Shown one piece after another: positions 35,252-44,271 of a DNA stretch of 64,000 nt. A program made the position numbers and the translations under genes. Source of the stretch: Methanococcoides methylutens (lineage in GTDB: Archaea > Halobacteriota > Methanosarcinia > Methanosarcinales > Methanosarcinaceae); NCBI RefSeq assembly GCF_000765475.1, contig NZ_JRHO01000009.1, positions 62,001 through 126,000 on the forward strand, written 5' to 3'. Positions within the stretch are counted from its first letter, which is position 1; each line of letters starts with the position of its first letter. Under the pieces are notes generated by a model. That model saw nothing but the letters and a program-made list of their open reading frames with translations. It was not told the DNA's origin and ran no database searches.

Positions 35252-36037
35252 TTAAATGCTCGAATTTAAGAGTTCTTCAATGTCCATATTGATCTCAGGG
35301 GTAGAATCCCTGTAAAAACTGTGGTCACGTATGATATTCCCATCCATTGTGATGCTATCAAGGTGGCCATACCAATATATTACCATTCCTGTACCATAAT
35401 CCCTTTCGTAGTACTGGAACTGTTTTTTAAGATAATGGGCATGTTCTCTTTCATCCCCGAACATCGCCTTGCTCTCGATCCAGAGAATTTCCACATCACC
35501 AACGTAGATCGGCTCATCCAGCAGGAAATCCGGGGTCTTTTGCATTCCCATTTCCCTCAGGTCCTCTTCGGTGCTGAAACCAAGTTCCTTGTATTTGAGC
35601 CATTTTTCAATAATTTCTTCTCCCATTTGGCCCCGGATAGACTGGGCTTTATGTGCTTCAGGAGAAAAGAAATGGTCCTCATTTATCGCTTCGGTTATCT
35701 CTCTTGCCAGGCGCTTATCTTCAAGTGAATCGAGATGTTTCAGAACATACTTCTTAGAGTAGCCAAGCTCCTTGATGATCACTGAAGCCATGAGAGTAGC
35801 CGGAACTTCGTTGTCTTTTGCCAGTACAATGATGCTTATGCCTTTGTTCCATAAGTAGAGGTAGTTCCTGCTCTTGCTCTGGAGACTGTGCATCTTCCTC
35901 TTGACCTTAGATACTATCTTTTGATTGAGTATTGCAGCAATAACTCCTGCAGGCTCATTGAACTTCAGCGCCAGATCATCGATGTTTTCCGGATCATTCA
36001 CATTTTCATATATCTGGAGGTATGTTCTTTTATCCAT
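35252..36037 (-). CDS. TPD-motif nuclease, PD-(D/E)xK fold (CDIN1/C15orf41-like)
   Basis: This 261-residue protein has helix-turn-helix-like segments in the first ~130 residues (DDLALKFNEPAGVIAAIL; LMASVIIKELGYSKKYVLKHL) and a C-terminal nuclease-type domain with T168-P169-D170 and E188-S-K190, the D...ExK core of the PD-(D/E)xK superfamily. The TPD motif and domain order resemble human C15orf41 (CDIN1) and its archaeal relatives. DNA would be the expected substrate. The start overlaps the glycosylase gene by 8 bases, so a joint role in DNA repair is likely. Confidence 0.75.
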   Translation of the reverse strand: MDKRTYLQIYENVNDPENIDDLALKFNEPAGVIAAILNQKIVSKVKRKMHSLQSKSRNYLYLWNKGISIIVLAKDNEVPATLMASVIIKELGYSKKYVLKHLDSLEDKRLAREITEAINEDHFFSPEAHKAQSIRGQMGEEIIEKWLKYKELGFSTEEDLREMGMQKTPDFLLDEPIYVGDVEILWIESKAMFGDEREHAHYLKKQFQYYERDYGTGMVIYWYGHLDSITMDGNIIRDHSFYRDSTPEINMDIEELLNSSI

Positions 36038-36674
36038 TCTTTACCTCTTTGTCTTTGAAGCTGTGCAAGAGAACGCAATCATCACATTGTTTCTTACCAC
36101 AGTAGTTCTTGGCATATTCTACTATCAAAGCATGGTATTCCTTGTATAGTGGTACATCTGATGGAAGTTCTGTCTCGAACAGCTTTTGAAGTTGCATATA
36201 GTTGCCTTCGATCCCGATACATTTCATGATGCGGGTGGTGTAGGCATCGATAACGAACTTTGGCTTATCTGCAGCATAAAGCACAATACTATCTGCAGTT
36301 TCGTTTCCCACTCCATTTAAGGAAAGCATAAGTTCCCTCAGCTCATCCGTAGGTAACTGGAATATGTTATTCATTCCTTCTGTAGTAAAGAACTGTGCAA
36401 TGTCTTTCAGCCGTTTTGCTTTCTGGCGATAGAAACCGCAACATCGGACAAGCTCTTCGATATATTCCACATCTGCATTTGCCAGTTTCTCAGGCTCTAT
36501 GAGGTCGGACCTTTTGAGAGCATCTATTGCTTTCTCAACATTTGTCCATTTTGTCTGTTGTGTCAGTATTGTTCCGATAACAACCTCAAAAGGCGTGTCA
36601 GCCGGCCACCATTGAAGATGCCCGATCATCCCGAGAAGTGTCTCGTAGATGTCACTGACCAATTCGTTTTGCAT
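36030..36674 (-). CDS. EndoIII-superfamily DNA glycosylase, Lys-to-Glu type
   Basis: This 214-residue HhH-GPD protein has LNGVGNETADSI, the helix-hairpin-helix, and VIDAYTTRI with catalytic Asp143. The lysine of bifunctional endonuclease III is Glu125 here, exactly 18 residues before the Asp as in the family, which fits a monofunctional glycosylase such as MagIII-type 3-methyladenine enzymes. The C-terminus has CGKKQCDDC but no fourth cysteine of the usual 4Fe-4S loop, so the cluster is probably absent or altered. It is translationally coupled to the TPD nuclease. Confidence 0.82.
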   Translation of the reverse strand: MQNELVSDIYETLLGMIGHLQWWPADTPFEVVIGTILTQQTKWTNVEKAIDALKRSDLIEPEKLANADVEYIEELVRCCGFYRQKAKRLKDIAQFFTTEGMNNIFQLPTDELRELMLSLNGVGNETADSIVLYAADKPKFVIDAYTTRIMKCIGIEGNYMQLQKLFETELPSDVPLYKEYHALIVEYAKNYCGKKQCDDCVLLHSFKDKEVKNG

Positions 36675-36811
36675 CTACCTTAAAAGATGTTTTCTTATTA
36701 TATAATATGGGCGTTTGGTTAAAACAATATTAAAAAGTAGAAAGAAGCTGAGAGTAAATTAAAATATTTACTTCTCTGCTATACGATGTGAGTTTAATTT
36801 ATTCGCAAACT

Positions 36812-37306
36812 TCAATTCCAGAATTCCTTCTCATAATCTTCAGGAAGGTTATCAAGCTTCATCATTTTGTCAAGCTTGCTTTTTGCTGCATTATCTTCCT
36901 TTTCAAAAGTATCATTAAGAACTTCAGTTTCCTGCTCTTCTAGAATTGTTTCATGTGAGTGGATCACCGTTGTATGTTCGGTTTCCATCACAACTTCTTC
37001 CTCGATCACAGGTTTGAAAGGGATAACTTCTTTCTCTTCTTCTTTTTCAGCTCTGACAACGGGCTGTACAGGTTCCCTTTCATATTTCCTTTCCGGAGAT
37101 GGTCCCGGTTTATATCCAAGGCGCATGCGGGTTTCTTCGGCATAGGTGTCGGACACGATGTCTGAATGGTTGCCTTGTTTGTGAGTTGAACTGTATCCGA
37201 TGGTGCAGTTCTCCTCGCCTGTCCTCCAATCCACATGGAATAGGTGGCAGTTCTTTCCCTTGCATTCTAATTCGTTGTCCAATGGGCATATTTCGGGTAA
37301 CACCAT
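36812..37306 (-). CDS. Cys-rich N-terminus with acidic tail, unknown function
   Basis: This 164-residue protein starts MVLPEICPLDNELECKGKNC and has a further NCTIGY, giving four cysteines and two histidines in the first 36 residues, a possible metal or cluster site. The rest is low-complexity and acidic (many E and V), likely disordered or coiled. No known family recognised. It lies 29 bases after prs on the same strand. Confidence 0.6.
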   Translation of the reverse strand: MVLPEICPLDNELECKGKNCHLFHVDWRTGEENCTIGYSSTHKQGNHSDIVSDTYAEETRMRLGYKPGPSPERKYEREPVQPVVRAEKEEEKEVIPFKPVIEEEVVMETEHTTVIHSHETILEEQETEVLNDTFEKEDNAAKSKLDKMMKLDNLPEDYEKEFWN

Positions 37307-37335
37307 GTAAAAACCACTCCGGGTCTGTTGTCTTT

Positions 37336-38184
37336 TTATAATTTCTTCAGGAAATCTGCAATAAGGGGTGCAACACTGATGTGACTTTGTGCTTTTTCCA
37401 GCGTGTCGGTCGCAATGACCTCATGTACGCCTGCATTGTAAAGTCTCAGGACACCGTTTTTGGTGAGCACCGGGTGTACGCATGCGATGTACACGTCCTT
37501 TGCACCCTGGCTACGTAACAGTTTGATTGATTCTGCCATGGTCCCACCGGTTGCGATCATATCATCTATCAGTATTACATCTCTGCCTGTAACATCGATG
37601 TTTTTTGTCTTGATGGTAACCGTATCTCCGGAAAGCCTTGTCTTCTCAAGATAGTCGTACTCGATGCCAACATCTTCGGATGCACTTTCTGCAAGTGCAA
37701 TAGCACCGGCATCAGGGGAAACGATCAATGGATTTTCAAGATTCAGTGATCTGATGTAGTTACCCAGAAGGTGGGATGCATCAAGATCGAAAGAATCAGC
37801 ACTGAAATGTTCAAGTACGCTCTTTTCGTGAATATTTACGGTGATGACCCTGTCCGCTTTGATGGTGCGGGCAATGGCACGTGCGCTGATGGCCTCTCCG
37901 GATTTGAATATCCTGTCCTGTCTGGCATAGCCCATGTAGGGTATTACCACCGTGATGGTAGGTGCGTCTTCGCATGCATCTATCAACTGCAACAGGGAAA
38001 TAAGGTCCGAATCAGTTGGTGTGCTCTGGATGATCGTGACATCATCGGTTATGTCTTCAAGTACTCTTGTGTAAACCTCTCCATCGGGGAAACGGTTGAA
38101 CTCACAAAGTGACGGTTCCATATTTAGTTCTCTTGCAACCCGTGATGCGAGCAACTGTGATGCAGGTCCTGCTATGATTTTCAA
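37336..38184 (-). CDS. prs: Ribose-phosphate pyrophosphokinase
   Basis: This 282-residue protein has VVIPYMGYARQDR, the flexible-loop region and the PRPP-binding motif VILIDDMIATGGTM. It makes PRPP for nucleotide, histidine and cofactor synthesis. It is shorter than bacterial enzymes (about 315), as in other archaea. It is preceded by moaC on the same strand after a gap of 87 bases. Confidence 0.95.
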   Translation of the reverse strand: MKIIAGPASQLLASRVARELNMEPSLCEFNRFPDGEVYTRVLEDITDDVTIIQSTPTDSDLISLLQLIDACEDAPTITVVIPYMGYARQDRIFKSGEAISARAIARTIKADRVITVNIHEKSVLEHFSADSFDLDASHLLGNYIRSLNLENPLIVSPDAGAIALAESASEDVGIEYDYLEKTRLSGDTVTIKTKNIDVTGRDVILIDDMIATGGTMAESIKLLRSQGAKDVYIACVHPVLTKNGVLRLYNAGVHEVIATDTLEKAQSHISVAPLIADFLKKL

Positions 38185-38271
38185 AGAATGTGCCTCTCCA
38201 GTATAATTTTATTGATAGTGATAAAGTGGTATTAACAATAATTCCCCTTTATTACATTGAACCATTAAAAG

Positions 38272-38751
38272 TCATTGGTTTGTCAGTTGTTCCTTGACTT
38301 TCTTTACAACATGTATGTCTTTGATAGCAGTAGAAGGATAGTTCCCTGTATCATCCTTTTCAGCGGATTTGACCATATCCCATATCGTAAGAAGTGCTAT
38401 GGAAACTCCTGTAAGGGCTTCCATTTCAACTCCGGTCTTTCCCACAGACCTGACCTCAACATTAGCTGTAACGTCCGAATTTCCAACCTCGAATTCCACA
38501 TCAACTGATGTGATGGGTATCTGGTGGCACATGGGTATCATTTCAGGTACTCTCTTTACCGCTAATATGGCAGCAGTCCTTGCAGTTGCAAGGACATTTC
38601 CCTTCTCAACGGTTCCACTTCTGATGCTCTCGATGGTCGGGCCTGTAAGACTGATGCTTCCGGAAGCAGTTGCATACCTGCTCACAATATCCTTGTTGCT
38701 GATGTCGACCATGTATGCACGGTCGTTCTTTATATGGCTAAATTCCTGCAT
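38272..38751 (-). CDS. moaC: Cyclic pyranopterin monophosphate synthase MoaC
   Basis: This 159-residue protein has MCHQIPI, VEMEALTGVSIALLTIWDM and a final IHVVKK lysine pattern: the MoaC signature. It acts with MoaA in molybdenum (or tungsten) cofactor synthesis, needed for formylmethanofuran dehydrogenase. It sits downstream of a 59-residue gene and nnrDE. Confidence 0.95.
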   Translation of the reverse strand: MQEFSHIKNDRAYMVDISNKDIVSRYATASGSISLTGPTIESIRSGTVEKGNVLATARTAAILAVKRVPEMIPMCHQIPITSVDVEFEVGNSDVTANVEVRSVGKTGVEMEALTGVSIALLTIWDMVKSAEKDDTGNYPSTAIKDIHVVKKVKEQLTNQ

Positions 38752-38768
38752 TTGATACTTCTCTCCAC

Positions 38769-38948
38769 TTAGTCGATACGCACCTGCTTTCTCTGATCAT
38801 AGTCCTCGACAGCATCTCCCACCTTTGTAAGCAGATCCTTTGCCTCGGCGATTGAAAGTTTCACGATCTCTTCGTCCTCTCCATGGCTGACAACTATGCG
38901 TACCCTGTTCCTTTCAATATCTACTGTTATATTTCTGCTTTTATCCAT
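38769..38948 (-). CDS. 59-residue conserved-looking protein between moaC and nnrDE
   Basis: This small gene is easily missed because of its length. ATG 38948 is preceded by AAAGGGAGTGG, a strong ribosome binding site, and the frame runs 59 codons to TAA. The product MDKSRNITVDIERNRVRIVV... has a beta-strand pattern followed by an amphipathic helix (SIAEAKDLLTKVGDAVEDY). Spacings of 13 bases to nnrDE and 17 to moaC place it in the operon. I do not recognise a family. Confidence 0.65.
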   Translation of the reverse strand: MDKSRNITVDIERNRVRIVVSHGEDEEIVKLSIAEAKDLLTKVGDAVEDYDQRKQVRID

Positions 38949-38961
38949 TTTACCACTCCCT

Positions 38962-40407
38962 TTATTTCATAACATCTGTAATCCTGTCTATAATATCAGT
39001 AGCAAGTAGTCCATTGCCCTTTTCTTCAAATGCGAGGTCCCCTGCTACACCATTGATAAAAGCTGCACAACATGCTGCTTCTATTGGAGAACTTATCGCA
39101 AAGAGCGCTCCTGTAATTCCTGCGAGCACATCGCCAGTGCCACCTACCGTCATTCCTGCATTTCCGGTGCTGTTGATGGCAACCCTTTCTCCGTTGCTGA
39201 TGGTGTCTTCCTTACCCTTAAGAAGCACGGTCAGCCCATTCTCTTTGGAGAATGCCTGTACATCATCTGGCCCGTTACCTCCAAGTGATCTGAATTCCCC
39301 GGCATGCGGCGTGATGATCATTGTTGTATCTTTGGGGACAGGCAGTTCGATGCCGTAAAGTCCATCAGCATCCACAATCACTTTCTTACAGAAAGGTATT
39401 ATCTTTGCGATCGCTGATTTTGTCCTGTCTGCTCTTCCAAGGCCCATTCCAATGACCACTACATCATGTGATGTTATCAGTTCGGCTATCTTTTCAACAT
39501 CCTCTTCACAAAGGATGTCTGATGAAAGTGGTCTTACTATTATATTAGGGGAATATGACGCAATAGTTTCTGCAACATTGGCAGGAGCAGCGACTGTAAC
39601 AATATCGGCACCTGTTCGCAACGCTGCCATGGCTGCAAGTGCTGGTGCACCTGAATAAGGTCCTCCTCCAACGATAAGTATCCTGCCGGAATTGCCTTTG
39701 TGACTATCTGCACGGCGCCTTAGAAGGACTTTCAGGTCCCCTGCTCCGACGCATTTTTCTGCATCTTCACATACTCCGATATTCACGACTTTAACCTCGG
39801 AAGTATATTCACCGGCAAGGGATGTCGTAAGTCCTGCCTTCATTTCATGAAAAGTGAGGGTAATATCTGCGATCACCGCTTTGTCAATCTCTCCGCCATC
39901 GGGGTCAAAGCCTGATGGCACATCAACTGCGATCACCGGTTTACCTGATCCGTTGATCAGATCGATCATGGTGGATTCTGTTTCTCTCAGTTTTCCGCTG
40001 ATCCCGGTTCCAAGCAGTGCATCTATAATAATATCGGAATCTTCGATCCATCCTGTCTTCTGAAGTTGTGATGCATCAGTGAGTTCAAGGGTCCCTTTAA
40101 TACTGCAGTGTTTGAGGATATTGAAGTTATGTCTTGCATCATCTGTCCTTATGCGGGTTGAATGTCCTGCAAGTACGACATAAACCATTATTCTCGGATC
40201 TGATGCCAGATGTCTCGCAGCAACGAACGCATCTCCTCCGTTGTTCCCCCTGCCTGCAATGAAGAGGACCTTTCCACTGCCGATACGCTCCTTTACTTCG
40301 CATGCAATGGCAGCTCCTGCATTTTCCATCAGTTGCAGTCCTTTGAGCCCAAGATATTCACAGTTGGCATCGATTGCCCGCATTCGCGAAGATGTTATCG
40401 ACCTCAT
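38962..40407 (-). CDS. nnr: Bifunctional NAD(P)H-hydrate epimerase and dehydratase
   Basis: This 481-residue protein joins a YjeF_N epimerase domain (FIAGRGNNGGDAFVAARHL, DVPSGFDPDGG) and a C-terminal ribokinase-like ADP/ATP-dependent dehydratase domain (VVIGMGLGR, VIVDADGLYGIE, TPHAGEF, GGTGDVLAGITGAL). It repairs hydrated NADH and NADPH. Fusion of the two is the usual prokaryotic form. It heads the minus-strand group with the 59-residue gene and moaC. Confidence 0.95.
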   Translation of the reverse strand: MRSITSSRMRAIDANCEYLGLKGLQLMENAGAAIACEVKERIGSGKVLFIAGRGNNGGDAFVAARHLASDPRIMVYVVLAGHSTRIRTDDARHNFNILKHCSIKGTLELTDASQLQKTGWIEDSDIIIDALLGTGISGKLRETESTMIDLINGSGKPVIAVDVPSGFDPDGGEIDKAVIADITLTFHEMKAGLTTSLAGEYTSEVKVVNIGVCEDAEKCVGAGDLKVLLRRRADSHKGNSGRILIVGGGPYSGAPALAAMAALRTGADIVTVAAPANVAETIASYSPNIIVRPLSSDILCEEDVEKIAELITSHDVVVIGMGLGRADRTKSAIAKIIPFCKKVIVDADGLYGIELPVPKDTTMIITPHAGEFRSLGGNGPDDVQAFSKENGLTVLLKGKEDTISNGERVAINSTGNAGMTVGGTGDVLAGITGALFAISSPIEAACCAAFINGVAGDLAFEEKGNGLLATDIIDRITDVMK

Positions 40408-40572
40408 GTTCCTCTATTATTCTTTAGTTTGCATTGTATTTAGATGTATCAATAATGTTACTGATTTTGGATGAGATCAGGGATAAGTTCGATCTTGTTC
40501 CCGATGACCTTTTATTCCTGTACATTTATTCACCGAAAGAACCTTAATACTGGATAAAGAATTATAGCTTAC

Positions 40573-40580
40573 AAGGAGGT
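40573..40580 (+). promoter_or_regulatory. Strong ribosome binding site misplaced for the ATG
   Basis: AAGGAGGT ends 24 bases before ATG 40605, which is too far. In frame, ATA 40587 lies 6 bases after it and would add six residues. Thus ATA may be the real start of the TrkA-N/DHH gene. Confidence 0.45.
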
Positions 40581-40604
40581 ATAACAATACCCGCTTTAAA
40601 AGAA

Positions 40605-42053
40605 ATGGATGCTCCGGTCAAGAAATGGTTGAATCCAACATATCTGATACTTGGAAGTGGAAGTATCGGTTTTGCTGTTGCAAAGGAGCTTCGTGAGCTC
40701 GATAAAGACCTTATAATCATTGACAGGGACACACAAAAGGTAGAAACGCTGCGTGAAGAGGCATATGAGGCCTTCGCAGGTGATATTTCAGATCCTGATA
40801 TTTTTCAGCATGTAAATCCAAAGGAACTTTCCGGAATACTTGTTCTGAGTTCTGATAATGAGGCCAACAAAAAGGCACTTGAAAATATAGCCAGTCTGGA
40901 ACTGGATGATACTTACTGCGTTGCCAGGGCATCTGATGTCATAAGTATGCAGGAGATGGACGGACTCGGTGCAGATCTTGTTGTAATGCCTTCAAGACTG
41001 GTTGCAAGATCGGTCGCAAGGTCTCTGGGTCGTGCAGAATCCCTGCGTCGTGGGAATAAATTGTCCCAGTGGTTCAAAGGAATTTCCGGCAAAGACCTTG
41101 CTATTGTAGTTCATGATAATCCTGATCCGGATGCAATTGCCAGTGCTCTTGCACTGCAAAAGATCGCGGATTCATTTGATGTGAGATCATCTATCCTGTA
41201 CCATGGTGAGATAGGTCATCAGGAGAACAAAGCATTCGTAAACCTCCTTGGTATTGACCTTAACAGGATGGAAGAACACAATATCTCTGAATTTGATGAT
41301 ATTGCAATGGTGGATTGCGCTGTGCCTGGTGCTAATAACATACTCTCTTCGGGTACGCATCTTGGCATCGTCCTTGACCACCACCCTCTGGGTGAGCTTG
41401 AGCTTGATGCTGATTTTGTGGACATTCGCCCGAACGTGGGAGCATCTGCCACAATACTTACCAAGTACCTTCAGGAGCTCAATATTGAAATTGAAAGTGA
41501 GCTTGCAACGGCGCTGCTTTATGGTATCAGGACCGACACACTGGACTTCAGGAGGAATACGGACTCTGCCGACCTTTCTGCAGCAGCATTCCTTTATCCT
41601 CTGGCTGACCATGAGATACTGGACCAGCTTGAAAGGCCATCTATGTCTCTTGAGACACTTGATATTCTTGGTGAAGCCATTATTAACAGGCAGGTGATAG
41701 GCAGTTATCTCCTGAGCAATGTTGGCGTGGTTCGTGACCGTGATACACTTCCGCAGGCATCTGATTATCTGCTTAATCTTGAAGGTGTTTCAACGTCCAT
41801 CGTTTTCGGGGTTTCCGAAGACAGGATCTTCCTTTCAGGCAGAAGCAATGATATCAGGGTCAACCTCGGTGAAGTACTCAGGAAGGCATTTGGGGATGAA
41901 GCTGCAGGCGGTCATTCAAATGCTGCAGGAGCACAGATCCCACTCGGTGTGTTCAGCGATATAAAGGACCGTCAAACACTTTTGAGGCTTGTCAACGAAG
42001 CAGTTGTTAAGAAATTCCTCAACGCGATAGGTGTTGATGAGACCGTAGAATAA
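40605..42053 (+). CDS. TrkA-N domain fused to DHH/DHHA1 phosphoesterase
   Basis: This 482-residue protein has an N-terminal Rossmann/RCK-type domain (YLILGSGSIGFAVAKEL, IIDRD), a DHH domain (VVHDNPDPDAIASALAL, LDHHPLGE) and DHHA1 with GGHSNAAGAQIP at the C-terminus. DHH/DHHA1 enzymes degrade nanoRNA, pAp or cyclic dinucleotides; the TrkA-N part binds a nucleotide, perhaps as sensor. The coordinates use the first ATG; see the ribosome binding site entry for an ATA start at 40587. It is divergent from nnr. Confidence 0.88.
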   Translation: MDAPVKKWLNPTYLILGSGSIGFAVAKELRELDKDLIIIDRDTQKVETLREEAYEAFAGDISDPDIFQHVNPKELSGILVLSSDNEANKKALENIASLELDDTYCVARASDVISMQEMDGLGADLVVMPSRLVARSVARSLGRAESLRRGNKLSQWFKGISGKDLAIVVHDNPDPDAIASALALQKIADSFDVRSSILYHGEIGHQENKAFVNLLGIDLNRMEEHNISEFDDIAMVDCAVPGANNILSSGTHLGIVLDHHPLGELELDADFVDIRPNVGASATILTKYLQELNIEIESELATALLYGIRTDTLDFRRNTDSADLSAAAFLYPLADHEILDQLERPSMSLETLDILGEAIINRQVIGSYLLSNVGVVRDRDTLPQASDYLLNLEGVSTSIVFGVSEDRIFLSGRSNDIRVNLGEVLRKAFGDEAAGGHSNAAGAQIPLGVFSDIKDRQTLLRLVNEAVVKKFLNAIGVDETVE

Positions 42054-42084
42054 GTCTTCTGATAACTACTACAAATAACAGACC

Positions 42085-42855
42085 ATGTTCTCTAATTACC
42101 GGCAGTCTTTGATCAAAGGCCTTCAGGAAGAGCTTGAAGCTGCCGGCTCAATTTTAATTGAAGATATTGCATCACAGATACGTGAGATCGGTTTCTCATG
42201 TCGGATGTGTGGAACCTGTTGTAAAAGATCCGGCGGTGACAACCGTGTTTTTCTTACATCTGTGGATATGGAAATGCTGGAAGGGTGTTCGACATGTCCT
42301 AAAGATGCTGCTATTCCAATGCTTCCGGATGGGATGGATATGTACTCTTCATCTTCCGTTCGTGAACATCTTCATGAGTTCGAGCTCGATTCGAAAGGAC
42401 GGCTGAACACTTTTGGCTGGATGCTTAAAAGGAAGGAGTCGGGAGACTGCCTTTTTCTTGGATATGACGGAGAGGTCAGGGGTGAAGATGACCTGTGCAA
42501 AGATGACTTGTGCGAAGGTGACGTTCACAACCGATGCAGTATTTATGCCAACAGGTCGATGCTTTGCAGGACCTATCCTTTCTATATCGACAATGGGGAG
42601 TTGAATACCTCTGAGTGTGAGGGACTGGGGGAAGATATCTCTTATGAGGATTCCATTATTCTTGCAAGGGATCTGATCGACAGGTATGTCACAGAAATAA
42701 AAGATACGATCCTGCTCTATGAAAATTTTGAGGAAATACAAACCTCTTCTGGCTCGCTCGATATTTTCAATAATATCCTTTCAGGTGGGGATCTCGTCTT
42801 TGTTGTTCATGATTGTACTGGAATGTCCATCTTTTCACTTAAATTATATAAGTGA
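42085..42855 (+). CDS. YkgJ-type cysteine cluster protein
   Basis: This 256-residue protein has CRMCGTCCKRSGG near residue 38 and later CSIYANRSMLCRTYPFYID: the CxxCxxCC...C pattern of the zinc/iron-chelating YkgJ family (PF03692). The middle contains a repeat CKDDLCEGD. Function unknown, perhaps a metal-cluster-dependent modifying enzyme. It follows the DHH gene by 31 bases and may be co-transcribed. Confidence 0.8.
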   Translation: MFSNYRQSLIKGLQEELEAAGSILIEDIASQIREIGFSCRMCGTCCKRSGGDNRVFLTSVDMEMLEGCSTCPKDAAIPMLPDGMDMYSSSSVREHLHEFELDSKGRLNTFGWMLKRKESGDCLFLGYDGEVRGEDDLCKDDLCEGDVHNRCSIYANRSMLCRTYPFYIDNGELNTSECEGLGEDISYEDSIILARDLIDRYVTEIKDTILLYENFEEIQTSSGSLDIFNNILSGGDLVFVVHDCTGMSIFSLKLYK

Positions 42856-42871
42856 CCATGTTCATCGATTG

Positions 42872-42883
42872 TTTTATTTATAA
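42872..42883 (+). promoter_or_regulatory. TATA box of the aconitase-family gene
   Basis: TTTTATTTATAA lies about 32 bases upstream of ATG 42910, so the message would have little or no leader. Confidence 0.5.
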
Positions 42884-42909
42884 GATATGCCTTAATTGCA
42901 CTGATTACC

Positions 42910-44196
42910 ATGGCCAATAGTAATGATCATCCAATGACGATCTCAGAGAAGATCTTCTCCAAAGCTTCAGGAAAACCGGTGAAAGCAGGAGAGTTTGTAC
43001 TTGCGAACATCGATCGTGCAATGACCCACGACATCACAGGACCACTCGCAGTAGAGGGTTTCTACGACATCATGCGTGACAAGGAAGAGAAAAAGGTCTG
43101 GGACCCAAGCAAGATCGTGATCGTTTTTGACCATCAGGTCCCTGCTGATTCTCTCCATGCATCTGCAAACCACATTATGCTCCGAAAATTTGCAAAGGAG
43201 CAGGACATACTGAACTATGACGTTTATGAAGGTGTATGCCATCAGGTCATGCCTGAGATGGGGCATGTAAGACCCGGTGATCTTATCGTGGGTTCTGACT
43301 CACACACATGTGCATATGGTTCCCTTGGTGCTTTCTCTACCGGTGTCGGATCGACCGATATGGCAGCAGTTTTCGCATCCGGAAAGCTCTGGTTCAAGGT
43401 TCCTGACACGATCAGGTTCGAGGTTAACGGAAAGCTTCCAAAAAACGTCTATTCCAAGGATCTCATCCTTCACCTGATCGGCGATGTCGGTGCAGAGGGT
43501 GCCAGGTACATGGCAGCTGAATATGCCGGTTCCGCCATCGAGGATCTTTCGATCTCAGAACGTATGACAGTTTCCAATATGGCAATTGAGATGGGTGGAA
43601 AAGCAGGCATCATCGAACCGGACAAGGTAACAGAGGCATACCTCCAGGAACGTATCCCTGATTACAAGCTGGACCCATACTGGAAATCTGATGATGAGGC
43701 AGAATATGCAGAGTTCCATGACTACGATGTATCTGACCTTGAACCACAGGTCGCCTGTCCTCACAATGTTGACAATGTGAAGCCGGTAACCGAAGTTGAA
43801 GGTACCAAGCTCGATCAGATCTTTGTTGGTTCCTGTACCAACGGTCGCTTTGAGGATATCAAGATCGTGGCTGAGATGATGGGTGATGAACCAGTTGCAA
43901 AAGGCGTACGTCTGCTCATTATTCCTGCATCAAGGACGGAATACATGAAGGTACTGCGTGCAGGATATGTGGAGCAGTTCATGGAAGCCGGTGCAATGGT
44001 CGAGTCTCCATGCTGTGGACCATGCATGGGTGGATCCTTTGGTCTGCTCGGTGATGGCGAGGTCGGTCTGGCTACTTCCAACCGTAATTTCAAGGGACGA
44101 GAAGGCAGTCCGGAATCATTCGTATATCTTAGTTCACCTGCAACAGCTGCAGCATCTGCACTTACAGGCGAGATAACTGATCCAAGAAAGATCTGA
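42910..44196 (+). CDS. 3-isopropylmalate or homoaconitate dehydratase large subunit
   Basis: This 428-residue aconitase-family protein has cluster ligands C309 (FVGSCTNGR), C369 and C372 (CCGPCMGG), and [21 protein letters not shown]. It is either LeuC (leucine) or AksD/HacA (2-oxosuberate for coenzyme B, and lysine-like chain elongation). The small subunit, which decides substrate length, is not in the window, so I leave the choice open. A hairpin terminator spans the stop codon. Confidence 0.93.
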   Translation: MANSNDHPMTISEKIFSKASGKPVKAGEFVLANIDRAMTHDITGPLAVEGFYDIMRDKEEKKVWDPSKIVIVFDHQVPADSLHASANHIMLRKFAKEQDILNYDVYEGVCHQVMPEMGHVRPGDLIVGSDSHTCAYGSLGAFSTGVGSTDMAAVFASGKLWFKVPDTIRFEVNGKLPKNVYSKDLILHLIGDVGAEGARYMAAEYAGSAIEDLSISERMTVSNMAIEMGGKAGIIEPDKVTEAYLQERIPDYKLDPYWKSDDEAEYAEFHDYDVSDLEPQVACPHNVDNVKPVTEVEGTKLDQIFVGSCTNGRFEDIKIVAEMMGDEPVAKGVRLLIIPASRTEYMKVLRAGYVEQFMEAGAMVESPCCGPCMGGSFGLLGDGEVGLATSNRNFKGREGSPESFVYLSSPATAAASALTGEITDPRKI

Positions 44197-44224
44197 GAGC
44201 TATCTCTCAGTTCTTATTTTTTTT
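44193..44224 (+). terminator. Hairpin and T-run after the aconitase-family gene
   Basis: CTGAGAG (44193-44199), loop CTAT and CTCTCAG (44204-44210) form a perfect 7-bp stem containing the stop codon, followed by TTCTTATTTTTTTT. It looks like a bacterial-type intrinsic terminator. Confidence 0.65.
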
Positions 44225-44271
44225 AATTGGTGACCAAAACAGCTATATTTGAATATTGATTACTGAGTCAA

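Noticed and set aside
38272-40407. Molybdopterin riboswitch near moaC
   Set aside because: moaC is inside an operon with a 17-base gap, which leaves no space for a leader structure.
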